Origin: Avena insularis
Taxonomy: Eukaryota > Streptophyta > Magnoliopsida > Poales > Poaceae
Assembly (NCBI GenBank): GCA_023614405.1
Contig: CM042689.1
Span: 306,381,132-306,445,131, forward strand
DNA: 64,000 nt
Direction: 5' to 3'
The notes beneath the pieces are model-generated. The model had not been told where the DNA came from. It saw nothing but the letters and a program-made list of their open reading frames with translations, and searched no databases. The position numbers and the translations under genes are program-made. Of the stretch, positions 11,045 through 23,999 are shown one piece after another; the stretch's first letter is position 1; every line of letters starts with the position of its first letter.

Positions 11045-12503
11045 ATGACGACGGTTACTCCCGGCGGCGGCGACCCTCTCGGCGACACCGGCGGCGGCGA
11101 AGGCCCTCTGTTGGATTGCGATGGTGACCCAAATGGAGGAAGCGGGTACGATTCATTGGATGGCGATGACGATGGCGACCCGAATGCAGCAGCGGCTCTA
11201 GCGCGAGCTGTCGTGGCCTCGCCGGCGAAGACCAGCCACCGTTGGGGGTCATCTCTAGGCGGCATAGAGTAAGTTTCGTTTTTTCCTTCTCTGCAACCAC
11301 ATACATCTAGCATGTTCTTTGTCTCTAAAATTTTACAGCCACGTAGAGTAGTTTGATGAATCAGATGATGACTGCAACTGAATTAGCTTGTTAACCTAAT
11401 CCTTGTCTCAGTTTGATTGCAACTCAGTAAACACTTAACACATGTTTAGATTGCAACTGAATTAGCTTGTTAGATTGTTAAGTTTGTAGTTAACTGGTTA
11501 ATTTTTTCTCAAAATTCAGTTTAGATGATGACATATGGGATATAAGGTTTAATTTCCCTGGTGAAGACAATTTAGAGAGAACATTATGCTCCTCTGATGT
11601 TACTGTCATGAATCTTAGAGCCATGATTCAAGAGCATGGTTATGATTGCCAAGTTGAAATTTATTATGTCAGAGACAAGGAAAAATGAGTTGAAGGAATG
11701 GAGGAAGTCAGCAGCATGCACAAGGTGAAGGAGATGATGGAAATATTTCAGCACAAGAAGGTGCTAGAGTTGACAGTGATTAAGGCAAACACAGGATTTC
11801 CTGCTGGATTAAACCAGGATGTGATGGAAGCTGAGCTGCAAAGCAATGATTCAATGCTTTTCTCTGTTGACAAGCATGGTGTGACTCATATTAGTGATGA
11901 TGAAGATGAAACTATGTACCCAGTTGCAATGGATTGCTCAGATGTGCTTTACATTGGTACTCAACAAAGCTGCAACATAGACAAGGGAAAGAATCCTATC
12001 ACTGCATATACATTACCAGTAGAAGTGCTTGATGAATCAGATGATGACTATCTGTTTCAACCCTGTCAATTCAACCCTGAAGATCATAACAGAGCAGTAG
12101 CAGCGGAGCTAGAACTTATTCACAAATTCAAGAGGCAAAGGAAAGAGAGGGAAGAAGAAGATCCAGAAGATATGATTTTTAAGGACATGCTTAGGCAGCA
12201 GAAAAAGCACATAGCTAATCCTGACATGCACATTAAAGGTGACACAGAGGTGGAAGAGGTTTTTATAGAAGATGGTGAGTCTGAAAGTGAACAAGAAGAA
12301 CATGAATTGGATTTTTGACAGATAAGGTAGTTCCAATGAGGCCAGGGCCTACTAGCAGGTCACATTATGAGCCAGACCCAACAATTCCAGATTTTTTTGT
12401 GCCATCAGATGATGAGGAGGTCTGTGATGATGAACTGGCCTCTAGTGATGATGATGGATATGTCAAGAAGTTCTCTTGTCAACTGGACGTGAGAGAAAGC
12501 TAA
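11045..12503 (+). pseudogene. mudrA-like: MULE transposase, N-terminal part (mudrA-like), broken
   Basis: The proposed start is ATG at 11045. Exon 1 (11045-11268) encodes a Gly/Asp-rich leader; a GTAAGT donor at 11269 and an acceptor at 11518-11519 give a 251-base intron. Exon 2 opens with DDDIWDIRFNFPGEDNLERT, then the N-terminal MuDR region (VELTVIK type) and acidic, Ser/Asp-rich blocks common before the zinc-binding part of plant mudrA proteins. Lesions are TGA at 11686-11688, a frameshift in the T run near 12310-12316, and a probable second frame change before 12503. The copia element interrupts the exon at 12504. Sequence resumes at 21351. Confidence 0.75.
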
Positions 12504-14359
12504 TGTAGGGGTTCGTAGCATGGAAAACAAAAAATTTCTATCGCATACAAACAAACAAGCCAAGATCTATCTACTAGATTGCAGCAACGAGTCGATGGAA
12601 TAACTCACCCTCGAAGATTCCAAAGTGTTTAACGAGAGCAGATTCTCGTGGGTGATGTAGTCGTACTCTTTCCGATCTCAAGATCGCGAAGCGATCCTTC
12701 GGCCATCGTTCCAAGCGCCCGTTCCAGCAATCGGTCACACGTTCGAATTTTCGACGAAGACCTTCCTCTCCCTTGTTCCAAGAAAGCGGAGGTTGTAGCA
12801 CTCTCCTCGCGATTCCTGCATCAGATCGGCGTGGTACCGGAAGTAGAGGGGAAATCCCGCAGGGCTTCGCCTTAAGCCGGTGCGAGTATGGTGGAGCTTA
12901 TGAGAGAGGCTATTAGTGGTCTAGTAATTAGACACACCAATTAGAAGGCTCTAAACCGAAATAGCTCTAAACCGGGGTTTAGGTCTAGGGTTTAGTTTAG
13001 AGGATAGGAACTTGTGTGTCTAGGAGGGGAGGCCCTGCCCCTCCCTTTATAGGTGGGAGGGCCGGCGGCCAAGGGAGGAGTCCTCCCAAGTCGGCCTGGG
13101 GCCAGCCGCCAAGGGGACTCCTCCCAAGTCGGTCTCCACCTCCTCCTCTTTTCCCACTTCCCAAAACTTGCCGTTTGACTTTCAAACTAGCCGTTTGACT
13201 TTTCAATTTAGGATTTAAATAAACCCTTTATTTTGGACAGCAAGAACACCTAGTACATGATGCAATCATTCCAATATGTAATGACACATTCATGTACCTT
13301 CCCCCCTCCGAGTGCGGACATTCCGGGACCTTCTAGAATGTTCCCGATGAAAACACGGAACCATTCCCCAACTCAAACAGGACTTTCCTTATATGAATCT
13401 TATTCTCGGACCATTCCGGATCACCTCGTGATATCCCGGATCCCATCCGAGACTCAACAACATTGGTCTCTTTCTCATAATACCATAACTACTCAAACAA
13501 TGTCGAATCCTTAAGTGTGTCTCCCACGGTTCGTGAATTATGCGGACATGATCGAGACACTTCTAACAATAACCAATAGAGGAATCTGGAAATTCATATG
13601 GCTCCACATATTTCTCGATTACTTTGCGATCGAATGAACCACTTACATACGATACCAATTTCCTTTTGTCTCACGATATGTTACTTATCCGAGGTTATGA
13701 CCGTCGGTATCTCTGCATACCTAGTTCAACCTCACTTGATAAGTACTCTTTTCTCGTTCCGTGATATGTGATCCCTTGTGACCAAGTCACATGCTTGCAA
13801 GCTAATTGGATGACATTTCACCGAGAGGGCCCAGAATATCTATCCGTCATATGGATGGACAAATCCCACTCTTGATCCATGTGTTTCAACCAATACTTTC
13901 CGAACACTCAATGCCACCTTTATAGCCACCACATTACGGTGTGGTGTTTGATGACATCAAAGCATCCATCCAGAAAGGTGATATGCATGATCTCATGGTC
14001 GAAGGAATTAGGTTACTATGTATCGAAAGCATATAGCAATTGAACTATTGAAATGACTTGATCTTTATGCTACGCTTATCTATAGGAGTATGTCCACCAT
14101 ATCATTCTCCTAACGATATGATCTTGTTGTTGATAACATCTCAATGTTCATGATACAGAAACCACAATCATCAATCAACCAACAAGCTAGTGAAGTATAG
14201 AGGCTATACTAGGGACTTCAAATTAAGTTTACAAATCACACAAGTATTAATGGTTTCCTTGTTAATACTATTATAGCATGAATGTAAACATTTATCATAA
14301 ACACAAAGATATATAATAATAACTACATTTATTATTGCCTCTAGGGCATATCTCCAACA
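12504..14359 (-). repeat. 3' LTR of the nested copia element
   Basis: On the plus strand it reads TGTAGGGGTTCGTAGCATGG ... GCATATCTCCAACA, the reverse complement of a TGTTGGAGATATGC...CCCCTACA LTR. It is 1856 bp long, adjoins TSD GCTAA on its left and the polypurine tract on its right. A minus-strand TATA box is at 13046-13051. Confidence 0.92.
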
Positions 14360-14393
14360 GTCTCCCACTTGCACTAGAGTCATCTAATCTAGA

Positions 14394-17230
14394 TTACATG
14401 GTAATATACCGAACACCCATGGCAGTTTGGTGTTGGTCATGTTTTGCCCTCGGGAGAGGTTTAGTCAACGGATCCGCCACATTCAGATCTGTGTGTACTT
14501 TGCAAATCTTTATATCCCCATCCTGGATATGTTCTCGAATAGCGTGGAAACGCAGCTTGATATGCTTCAGCTTCTTGTGTGACCTTGGTTCTTGCGCATT
14601 GGCTATGGCGCCCATGTTATCACAGTAGATAGACATTGGGTCCAGCGCTTGGAACCACACCCAGCTCTGTAATGAACTCTTTCATCCATATCGCTTCTTG
14701 TGAAGCCTCCGGCAGCCATGTATTCCGATTCAGTTGAAGATCTCGCCACAACGCTTTGCTTTGCACTCCTCCAGCTAATCTTTGCACCATTCAAAATAAA
14801 TACGTATCCAGATTGTGATTTAGAATCATCCGGATCGGTGTTCCAACTAGCATCGGTGTAACCATTAACAACGAGCTGTTCATCACCTCCATAAGAAAGA
14901 ACCATATCCTTAGTTCTTCTCAAGTACTTAAGGATGTTTTTGACCGCTGTCCAATGATCCACTCGGATCACTTTGATATCTGCTAGTTAGACTAACGATA
15001 TGCGATGTCGGGTCTAGTACATAGCATGGCATACATTAGAGATCCTATGGCTGAGGCATAGGAGTCTTACTCATCCTTTCTCTATCTTCTTGATGTCGGA
15101 CTTTGAGTTTTACTCAAGGTCGATAAGCAACATGGGCAAGAACCCTTTCTTGCTATCTTCCATTCCAAACCTCTTTAGAACTTTGTCCAAATATGTACCT
15201 TGTGACAATGATATTTGGCGTTTCGATCTATCTCTATAAATCTTTATGCCTAATATGTAAGCTTCGCCAAGATCCTTCATTGAAAACTATTATTCAAATA
15301 TTCCTTGACACTATTAAGAAGGTCTACATCATTCCCAATCAACAATATGTCATCCACATACAGTATTAAGAATGCTACAGAGCTCCCACTCACTTTCTTG
15401 TAAATACAAGCTTCTCCATAAGTTTGTATAAAACCAAAACTTTTGATTACCTTATCAAAACGTTGATTCCAACTTCGGTATGCTTGCTACAATCCATAGA
15501 TGGACCGTTGAAGCTTGCATACCTTGTTAGCATATTTAGGATCGACAAAACCTTTGGGTTGTATCATATACAACTCTTCATCAATGTCTCCATTGAGGAA
15601 TGCTGTTTTGACATCCATCTGCCATATCTCATAATCATAATATGCAGCGATTGCTAACATAATCCTCACAGACTTTAGCTTCGCTACTGGTGAGAAAGTC
15701 TCATAGTAGTCAACTCCTTGAATTTGTCGAAACCCTTTTGCGACAAGTCGAGCTTTATAGAAATAACATTACCATCACATCTGTTTCTTCTTGAAAATCC
15801 ATTTGTTCTCGACCTTCCGCCATCCGTAAGTCCACCAAAGTCCATACTTGGTTTTCGTACATGGATCCAATCTCGGATTTCATGGCTTCTTGCCATTTAT
15901 TGGAATCTGGGCTCATCATCGCTTCCTCATATGTCTCGGGGTCATCGGTGTCGTCCACCAACATGACATTCATAACGGAATCATACCAACTGGAGTGGTA
16001 CGAGTTCTCGTTGACCTCCGAGGCTCAGAGCAACTTCAACCAAGTTTCATGATCACCATCATTAGCTTCCTCTCTTATTGGTGCAGGCACCACAGAACTT
16101 CTTCCGGTCTGCGCTACTCGCAATTTCGAGAGAAGGTTCGACAACCTCGTCGAGTTCTACTTTCCTTCCAGTCACTTCTTTCGAGAGAAATTCCTTCTCT
16201 AGAAAGGATCCATTCTTGGCAACGAAGATTTTGCCTTCGGATCTATGATAGAAAGTATACCCCATAGTGTCCTTCGTGTATCATATGAAGACGCATTTTT
16301 CCGCTTTGGGTTCAAGCTTGTCCATTGTAACTTCTTTACATAGGCTTCGCATCCCCAAACTTTAAGGAACGACAATTTAGGTTTCTTCCCAAACCATAAT
16401 TCATATGGTGTCGTTTCAACGGATTTAGGCGGTGCCCTATTTAAAGTGAATGCGCTTTTCTAATGCATAACCCCAAAATGATAGTGGTAAATCTGTAAGT
16501 GACATCATAGAACGAACCATATCTAAGAGAGTTCGACACGACGTTCGACACACCATTACGCTGTGGTGTTCCGGCGGTGTCAATCTGAAAAGTATTCCAC
16601 ATTTCTTCAAATGCTCGCCAAACTCGTAACTTAGATATTCACCTCCACGATCGAGCGTAGAAATTTAATCTTCTTGTTACGTTGATTCTCTACCTCACTT
16701 TGAAACTCCTTAAACTTCTCGAAAGTTTGGGACTTATGTTTCATGAAATAGATATACCCATATCTACTCAAGTCATCCGTGAAGGTAAGAACATAACGAT
16801 AACCATCACATGATGCTACACTCATTGGACCACACACATCGGTATGTATGATCTCCAATAAGTCATAGCTCTCCATCATACCGTAAAATGGAGTCTTAGT
16901 CATTTTACCCATCGACATGCTTCGCATCTTTCAAGTGATTCAAAATCAAGTGATTCAAGAAGTCCATCGGAATGGAGTTTCTTCATCGCTTCACTCCAAT
17001 GTGACCAAGACGACAGCCACATATAGGTCAAATTATCGCTGATTTCAAACGTTTAGCCTCAATGTTGTTGATATGTGTATTTCCACTATCGAGATTCAAT
17101 ATGAATAGACCATCTATCAAAGGTGCATGTGCATAAAACATATTACTCATATAAATCGAACAACCATTATTCTCGGATTTAAACAAGTAACCGTCTCGCA
17201 ATAAACAAGATCCCGATATAATGTTCATGC
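14394..17230 (-). pseudogene. pol: Copia pol remnant: integrase, RT, RNase H
   Basis: Fragments on the minus strand in order are: end of protease/GAG-pre-integrase (17028-17252, SMNIISGSCLLRDGYLFKSE), integrase (16631-16927, HTDVCGPMSV and FTDDLSRYGYIYFMKHK), pre-RT linker (15755-15973, EAMMSPDSNKWQEAMKSEI), RT (15487-15669, [18 protein letters not shown]), and RNase H (14394-14971, NGYTDASWNTDPDDSKSQSG and SSTESEYMAA). Stops and frameshifts separate each block, and the RT active-site portion is poorly preserved. No functional pol is possible from this copy. Confidence 0.8.
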
Positions 17231-17944
17231 TTAACGCAGCACCAAATAACAATTATTTAAGTATAAAACTAATCCCGATGGTAGATGAAGAGGTAGCGTG
17301 CCGACCGCGATCACATCAACCTTTGATCCGTTTCCCACGCGCATCGTCACCTCGTTCTTCACTAGCTTCCGTTTATTCTGCAGCTCCTGTTTCGAGTTAC
17401 AAATATGAGCAACCGAACCAAAGATCAAATACCCGTGCACTACTACGAATACCGGTGAGATACACATCAATAACATGTATATCGATATACCTTTCTTCTT
17501 GATGTTGCCGTTCTTCAAATCCGCCAAGTACTTTGGGCAATTCCGCTCAAAGGACCTTCTCCCTTGCGGTAAAGCATTCGTTTCAGGCTTAGGTCCAGCC
17601 TTGGTCTTCTTCTTTCGCGTGGTAACTTTCTTACCACCCTTATTGAAGTGTCCCTTCTGCTTAGACTTGCCTTTCTTGAATTTGGTGGTCTTATTGACCA
17701 TCAACACTTGGTGCTCTTTCTTGATCTCCACTTCTACAGATTTTAACATAGCAAACAGTTCTGGCAACTCTTTGTTCATGTTCTGCATGTTGTAGTTCAT
17801 CACAAAGTTCTTGTAACTTGGTAGTGATTGGAGGATGCGGTAAACCCCCAAAGTATTAGGAATCACTATACCCAAACTTTGAAGTTTATTTATGCGTGCC
17901 CGACATCTTAAGCACATGCTCACCGACGAGCTACCCTCTTCCAT
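17231..17944 (-). pseudogene. gag: Copia gag remnant with protease-like tail
   Basis: A minus-strand open frame of 237 codons containing the typical copia gag C-terminal region (LPELFAMLKSVEVEIKKEHQ, then a Lys-rich KFKKGKSKQKGHFNKGGKK stretch). Only the second half of the CCHC knuckle survives (ERNCPKYL); the first Cys pair is replaced by NALPQGRRSF. It continues into protease-region text (IFGSVAHICNSKQEL), where the catalytic DTGS-type motif has lost its Asp. The protein could not package RNA or process the polyprotein normally. N-terminal gag further right (17945-18310) is out of frame. Confidence 0.75.
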
Positions 17945-19495
17945 CTTGCGCTTAAAGAACTTTTCGAAGCTTCATAACTTTCAATTGCCGCATGAGTCTC
18001 AAAGATTAATTTGAGATCCTCGACAATATCATATGGATCGACTCGTCAAACCTTTTCTGAAGCTCGATTCTAAACCATACAAGATAGCACACTGAACTAT
18101 GGAGTACTGATTCTTCCGAGCGAGGTAAACATTCTTTACTTCATCGGTAGCATCAGCTGCAGGTGGGTCACCTAGCGGTGCATCCAAAGACATAGGTCAA
18201 ATTACCATGTGAGGACAATCCTCAAATTGCGGAACCAATCCGAAGTTGCTTCCATTGTTTTCAACTTTTCTTTCTCTAGGAACGCATTAAAATTGATGGT
18301 AGGGGCTGCCATTAATCTACAACATATTTGCAATAGTTTAGACTAGGTTTATGACAAATTGAGTTCAAATTAATTAATGAAATTAAACTAGGTGAACTCC
18401 CACTCAAAACAACATCCCTCACATTGTTTTAGTGATCACACGAACCAAATCCACTACATCAACACCGATCATCACGAGTTGATATAGTTTTAATGGCGAA
18501 CAATCATCATGTTCATCATATCTACTATATGATTCATGCTTTACCTTTCGCGATCCGTGTTCTCGAGGCCATGTCCGTACATGCTAGGCTCACAAGATCA
18601 AAACTTAGCTTCCGCATAAGCAAATCTGGCTTGCTTACGTTGTATTCACCCGCGGAATCAAAGACACCCGATCATCACGTGGTGCTTCGAAGCGCAAGCT
18701 TTGGCAACGGTGCATACTAAGGGTGAACACTTTAGAACTTGAAATTTATGTGCATGAGGGATCATCTTATAATGCTACCGTCGTCTACTAAGCAATACAA
18801 GATGCATAAAGGATTAACATCACATGCAATTCATAATATGTGATATGATATGGCCTTTCTTCTTTGTGCTTCCGATCTCCATCTTCAAGCACGAACATGA
18901 TCTCCATCATCACCGGCATAGCATCAAGGTCAATGATGCTTCTTCATGGTTGTCGTCCACTAGCTTCAACTATTACAACTATTTTGAATAGACACGCAGG
19001 TCTTAACAGAAATTAAAGACAACCATATGGCTCCTGCCGGTTGCCAACTTACAATAAGGAACATTGCATACATCAAATATAATCACAATCATGGCCATAT
19101 CACATCATACACCCCCGCAAAACAAAGTTAGACGCCTCTACTTTCTTTGCATATTTTACGTGGTTTGGGTCTTTCAATAAGTGTAGTTCTAACTTACGAA
19201 CAAGAACCACAACATTGATACTAGTACTGTTGATTACCCGTTGTAAATTTGATCTTTACTATGCTAGGAGAAACAGGCACCATAAAGCCACTTATGCAAT
19301 ACAAGTTGCATGTCAAGCGTGGAGCAAGTCTCATGAGCGATGTCATGTAAGGTTAGCCCGGGCCGCTTCATCCCAACATACCGCAAGATGCAAAGTACAC
19401 AAAAAGCAATCTACAATAAAAGCATCAACACCCACAATGACCATTGTGTTCTACTCGTGCAACAGATCTACATATAGACACGGCTCTGATACCAC

Positions 19496-21350
19496 TGTAG
19501 GGGTTCGTAGCATGGAAAACAAAAAATTTCTATCGCATAAAAACAAACAAGCCAAGATCTATCTACTAGATTGCAGCAACGAGTCGAAGGAAAAACTCAC
19601 CCTCGAAGATTCCAAAGTGTGTAACGAGAGCAGATTCTCGTGGGTGATGTAGTCGTACTCTTCCGATCTCAAGATCGCGTGACGATCCTTCAGCGCTATC
19701 GTTCAGCAGCGCTCCCGCAATCGGTCACACGTTCGGTTTTCGACGAAGACCTTCCTCTCCTTGTTCCAGCGGAGGTTGTAGCACTCTCCTCGATTCCGGC
19801 AAAGACAACGGCGTGGTACCGGAGGTAGAGGGGAAATCCCGCAGGGCTTCGCCTTAAGCCAGTGCGAGTATGGTGGAGCTTATGAGAGAGGCTATTAGTG
19901 GTCTAGTAATTAGACACACCAATTAGAAGGCTCTAAACCGAAATAGCTCTAAACCGGGGTTTAGGTCTAGGGTTTAGTTTAGAGGATAGGAACTTGTGTG
20001 TCTAGGAGGGGAGGCCCCGCCTCCCTTTATAGGTGGGAGGGCGGCGGCCAGGGAGGAGTCCTCCCAAGTCGGCCTTGGGAGGCGCCACCAAGGGGACTCC
20101 TCCCCCAAGTCGGTCTCCACCTCCTCCTCTTTTCCCACTTCCCAAAACTTGCCGTTTGACTTTCAAACTAGCCGTTTGACTTTTCAATTTAGGATTTAAA
20201 TAAACCCTTTATTTTGGACAGCAAGAACACCTAGTACATGATGCAATCATTCCAATATGTAATGACACATTCATGTACCCTTCCTCCGAGTGCCGGACAT
20301 TCCGGGACCTTCTAGAATGTTCCCATGAAAACACGGAACCATTCCCCAACTCAAACAGGACTTTCCTTATATGAATCTTATTCTCCGGACCATTCCGGAT
20401 CACCTCGTGATATCCCGGATCCCATCCGAGACTCAACAACATTCGGTCTCTTTCATAATACCATAACTACTCAAACAACGTCGAATCCTTAAGTGTGTCT
20501 CCCTACGGTTCGTGAATTATGCGGACATGATCGAGACACTTCTCCGAACAATAACCAATAGAGGAATCTGGAAATTCATATGGCTCCCACATATTTCTAC
20601 GATTACTTTGCGATCGAATGAACCACTTACATACGATACCAATTTCCTTTTGTCTCACGATATGTTACTTATCCGAGGTTATGACCGTCGGTATCTCTGC
20701 ATACCTAGTTCAACCTCGTTACTGATAAGTACTCTTTTCTCGTTCCCGTGATATGTGATCCCTTGTGACCAAGTCACATGCTTGCAAGCTAATTGGATGA
20801 CATTTCACCGAGAGGGCCCAGAGAATATCTATCCGTCATATGGATGGACAAATCCCACTCTTGATCCATGTGTTTCAACCAATACTTTCCGAACACTCAA
20901 TGCCACCTTTATAGCCACCCTGTTACGGTGTGGTGTTTGATGACATCAAAGCATCCATCCAGTAAAGGTGATATGCATGATCTCATGGTCGAAGGAATTA
21001 GGTTACTATGTATCAGAAAGCATATAGCAATTGAACTATTGAAATGACTTGATCTTTATGCTACGCTTATCTATAGGAGTATGTCCACCATATCATTCTC
21101 CTAACGATATGATCTTGTTGTTGATAACATCTCAATGTTCATGATACAGAAACCACAATCATCAATCAACCAACAAGCTAGTGAAGTATAGAGGCTATAC
21201 TAGGGACTTCAAATTAAGTTTACAAATCACACAAGTATTAATGGTTTCCTTGTTAATACTATTATAGCATGAATGTAAACATTTATCATAAACACAAAGA
21301 TATATAATAATAACTACATTTATTATTGCCTCTAGGGCATATCTCCAACA
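19496..21350 (-). repeat. 5' LTR of the nested copia element
   Basis: 1855 bp. It is nearly identical to 12504-14359 by eye. Most differences are one- to few-base indels in the GC-rich part before the TATA box (20026-20031), with a handful of substitutions near the left end. The primer-binding site follows at 19481-19494 on the minus strand. Confidence 0.92.
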
Positions 21351-21449
21351 GCTAAGAGTAAGAAGAGAATTTGGTATGATGAGGTGAGGGAAAATGCACA
21401 TGAGCAGTTTGCTCTGCATCTGTGCTTCCAAGATGTTTATCAGTTTAGA

Positions 21450-21570
21450 GAGTAAATTACAAAAAACCACCACAATTGAGGCCAGGGTAACAAGCACCCA
21501 CCAAAATGCAGTTTTTTTGTGAAGAGTTGTAATCTTTGCCCCAATTGTGGTGTTTTTTGTAATTTCCTCT
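21450..21570. mobile_element. Mutator-type MITE inside mudrA exon
   Basis: A 121-bp element flanked by a perfect 9-bp duplication CAGTTTAGA (21441-21449 and 21571-21579), the hallmark length for Mutator transposition. Its termini are about 29-bp imperfect inverted repeats: GAGTAAATTACAAAAAACCA at the left, and at the right the reverse complement of AGAGGAAATTACAAAAAACA. It has no coding capacity. Removing it and one duplication copy restores an open reading frame across the transposase exon, so it inserted after that exon was established. Confidence 0.88.
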
Positions 21571-23520
21571 CAGTTTAGAACCGCTCTTAGGAATTTTCAT
21601 GTAGCTCAGCTAAGTAACTTTGCATACCATAGAAACAATAAAGATAGAATTATTGCATGGTGTAGTGAAAAAGCAGCTTTTCTGGACACTGGTAGACCTA
21701 CCAAGGAATATAAAGGTTGTCCCTTTTTCATTTCAGCTTCTAATATTGCCCATGAGAATACTTTCTGCATTAGAAAGTTCCAAATCTTGCACACATGTAT
21801 TCCTCATGGAGAGAAAACCAAGGTGACAATTGATTGGTTGGCTTTGCAGTCTGAGCAGGCAGTTAGAGTAGATCCTAACACTTGTGTGGACACACTAATT
21901 GACAATGCAAAGCAGAAATTTGGAGTAGAGGTGCCAAGGAGCAAGACCTATAGGGCAAGGATAAAAGCATTTACAGCAGTCATGGGTGATCATAAGAAAA
22001 ATTACACAAGGTTGAGGGACTACCTACAAGAAATCCTAGAAACTAATCCAGGAAGTAGATGCATTGTTACAACTAAGGAGCTTGTGGAGCATCCTAGTCC
22101 TAATCCCAGATTTCATGGTTTATTCATCTGCTTGAATGCTTCCAAGGAAGGTTTTTTAAATGGGTGCATGCCATTTATAGGTAATTATAGGTCCAATGTA
22201 CTGCATTTTTCATATTGTGTTGCATTGCACCAATTATTAGTGATTATTCATGTCATTTTCATTAGGTTTGGATGGTTGTTTTGTCAAATTGACCACTGGC
22301 CAACAAATCCTAGCTGCAACTGGGAGAGATGGCAACAATAATATTTTCCCAATTGCTTATGGTGTTGTGGACAAAGAGGATAAAGCTAGCTGGATGTGGT
22401 TTCTCACCCAGCTGAGATATTGCATAGGAGAGACTGGGAAATTTGGCAGATATACTTTCATATCTGATAGGCAGAAGGTTAAGGAAATTATGTTCTATTT
22501 TCCTTGTCTATGAATACATATATTGTTAGTGTATCTGACTTACACATTCTTTTATATGCTAGGGTTTGCTCACAGCAATTTCTAAGGTGTTCCCAAATTC
22601 TCCACAGAGATTCTGTTTGAGGCATATCTATGCAAACTTTAAATCAGCTGGGTTCAGAGGTGAAGAGCTCAAAAAACTCATATTTGATGCAAGTTATTCA
22701 TATACCAAGTCTGGGTATGATAAAGCAATGGAAGGGCTCAATCAAGAATGTGAGGAAGCTTACAATTGGATTATGCAAATTCCAGTTGAAGCATGGTGCA
22801 GACATGCTTTTGATACTAATTGCAAGACTGTTCTAGTAGTGAACAATCTTAGTGAAGTGTTCAACAAGCAAATATTGGATGTCAGGGGTAAACCTATAAA
22901 GACAATGCTTGATGGGATCAAAGACAAGCTGATGGTGAAGTACAGTTGTGTTAGGAGGAAAGCAGAGACCACAAGGTGGGATATTACTCCATTCTATGCT
23001 GAGAATCTTGAGCAAGCAAAGAAATATGCTAGAGAATGCAGAGCACAGAATGCTGACATAGGCCTATGGCAAGTTAGCACTAAGGGGACAGAAATACATG
23101 CAGTTGACTTAAGGAACATAACTTGTGGATGCAAAGCATGGGATCTCACTGGCATCCCATGCAACCATGCCTGCTCTGTCATCACCAAGATCAGTCAGCA
23201 TCCTGAATATTATGTACATGAGCTCTTCAAAAAACCTATGTACAAAGAGGCCTTCAAGCATGTGATATACCATGTCCATGGTCCTCATGAATGGGCAAAG
23301 ACAAATACCAGGGATATAGATCCACCTGTTTTTAGAGACAAGCCTAGAAGGAAGCAGACAGTTAGGAGAAAGGGTGTTATTGATGTGCCAGCACCTAGGG
23401 ATACAAGGATGGCTAGCATTTCTTGCAGCAACTGCAAATTAGTTGGACATAGGTATACCACATGCCCATCATACCTGAGGCCAGAATTACTTCTTAGAAA
23501 ATCTGGACACACTATAAGTA

Positions 23521-23685
23521 TTCTTTATCTGTATTAACTTTACCTGCACAATTTCCTTTGCCTGCACCAATGCATTCTTTATCTGTATTAACTTTACCTG
23601 CGTATTAACTTTATCTGTATTTTTAGTTCTATACAAATGCACCAATGCCTGCATATTAACTTTACCTGCACAATTTCCTTTGCCT
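23521..23685 (+). repeat. Tandem repeat in last transposase intron
   Basis: The words TTTATCTGTATTAACTTTAC, CTGCACAATTTCCTTTGCCT and GCACCAATGC recur two to three times in changing order, forming an imperfect minisatellite. It sits between the zinc knuckle exon and the final coding exon and is probably intronic; a CCTAG acceptor lies at its right edge. Confidence 0.6.
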
Positions 23686-23699
23686 AGGCAAGCAAGAGT

Positions 23700-23880
23700 A
23701 ACAACACTGATGATGCATCTAGTTCTAAAAGGGCAACATCAGCTGCATCACCAGCTCCTGGAAGGGCAACATCAAATGCATCACCAGCTCCTAGAAGGGC
23801 AACATCATCTGCATCACCATCTCCTAGAAGGGCAACATCAGCTGCATCGCCTTTTTCTGCACCCAGAAGGGTTGTAGAGC
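23700..23880 (+). repeat. Coding minisatellite, 33-base unit
   Basis: About four copies of a 33-base unit (GGGCAACATCAGCTGCATCA...) in frame with the transposase C-terminus. They encode RATSxASPxPx repeats of 11 residues. Such Ser/Pro/Ala-rich tails are low-complexity and likely disordered; in-frame unit length means copy-number changes would not disrupt the protein. Confidence 0.75.
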
Positions 23881-23999
23881 CAAGGACAAGTTCTAGGGCA
23901 CCAAAACCAACAAGCAGGATGAGGGACTACCTAAATGCAGGGAAGCACATCAACTACAAAAAGTGAATTTGATGTATGTGCATGCTACTATGTTTATGT

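Larger units (their letters stand above)
12504..21350 (-). mobile_element. BARE/Angela-like copia retrotransposon inserted in mudrA exon
   Basis: A full-length element with two LTRs and a perfect 5-bp target duplication GCTAA (12499-12503 and 21351-21355). It is transcribed on the minus strand. The primer-binding site (TGGTATCAGAGCC) lies at 19481-19494 and the polypurine tract (AGTGGGAGAC) at 14360-14369. The interior is only 5.1 kb, with gag, integrase, RT and RNase H text in the normal copia order but many stops and frameshifts. The LTRs look far more alike than the state of the coding region would suggest, so the copy was probably already defective when it inserted and was mobilised by a relative. 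Confidence 0.92.
21351..23966 (+). pseudogene. mudrA-like: MULE transposase, catalytic and C-terminal part (mudrA-like)
   Basis: Continuation of the transposase after the copia insertion. Exon text from 21351 (KKRIWYDEVRENAHEQF) is interrupted by the MITE at 21450-21570 and resumes with a FLYWCH/MuDR-type zinc-binding region. Introns are 22181-22265 and 22478-22562, both 85 bases with GT...AG ends. The DDE transposase domain covers 22266-22900 (LDGCFVKLTTG, ISDRQK, then CLRHIYANFKSAGF). The SWIM zinc finger is near 23110-23170 (CGCKAWDLTGIPCNHA), followed by a CCHC knuckle near 23423-23465 (CSNCKLVGHRYTTC). A last exon (about 23688-23966) encodes an 11-residue repeat and ends LNAGKHINYKK. The catalytic part is open apart from the MITE. 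The final donor site is uncertain. Confidence 0.85.
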
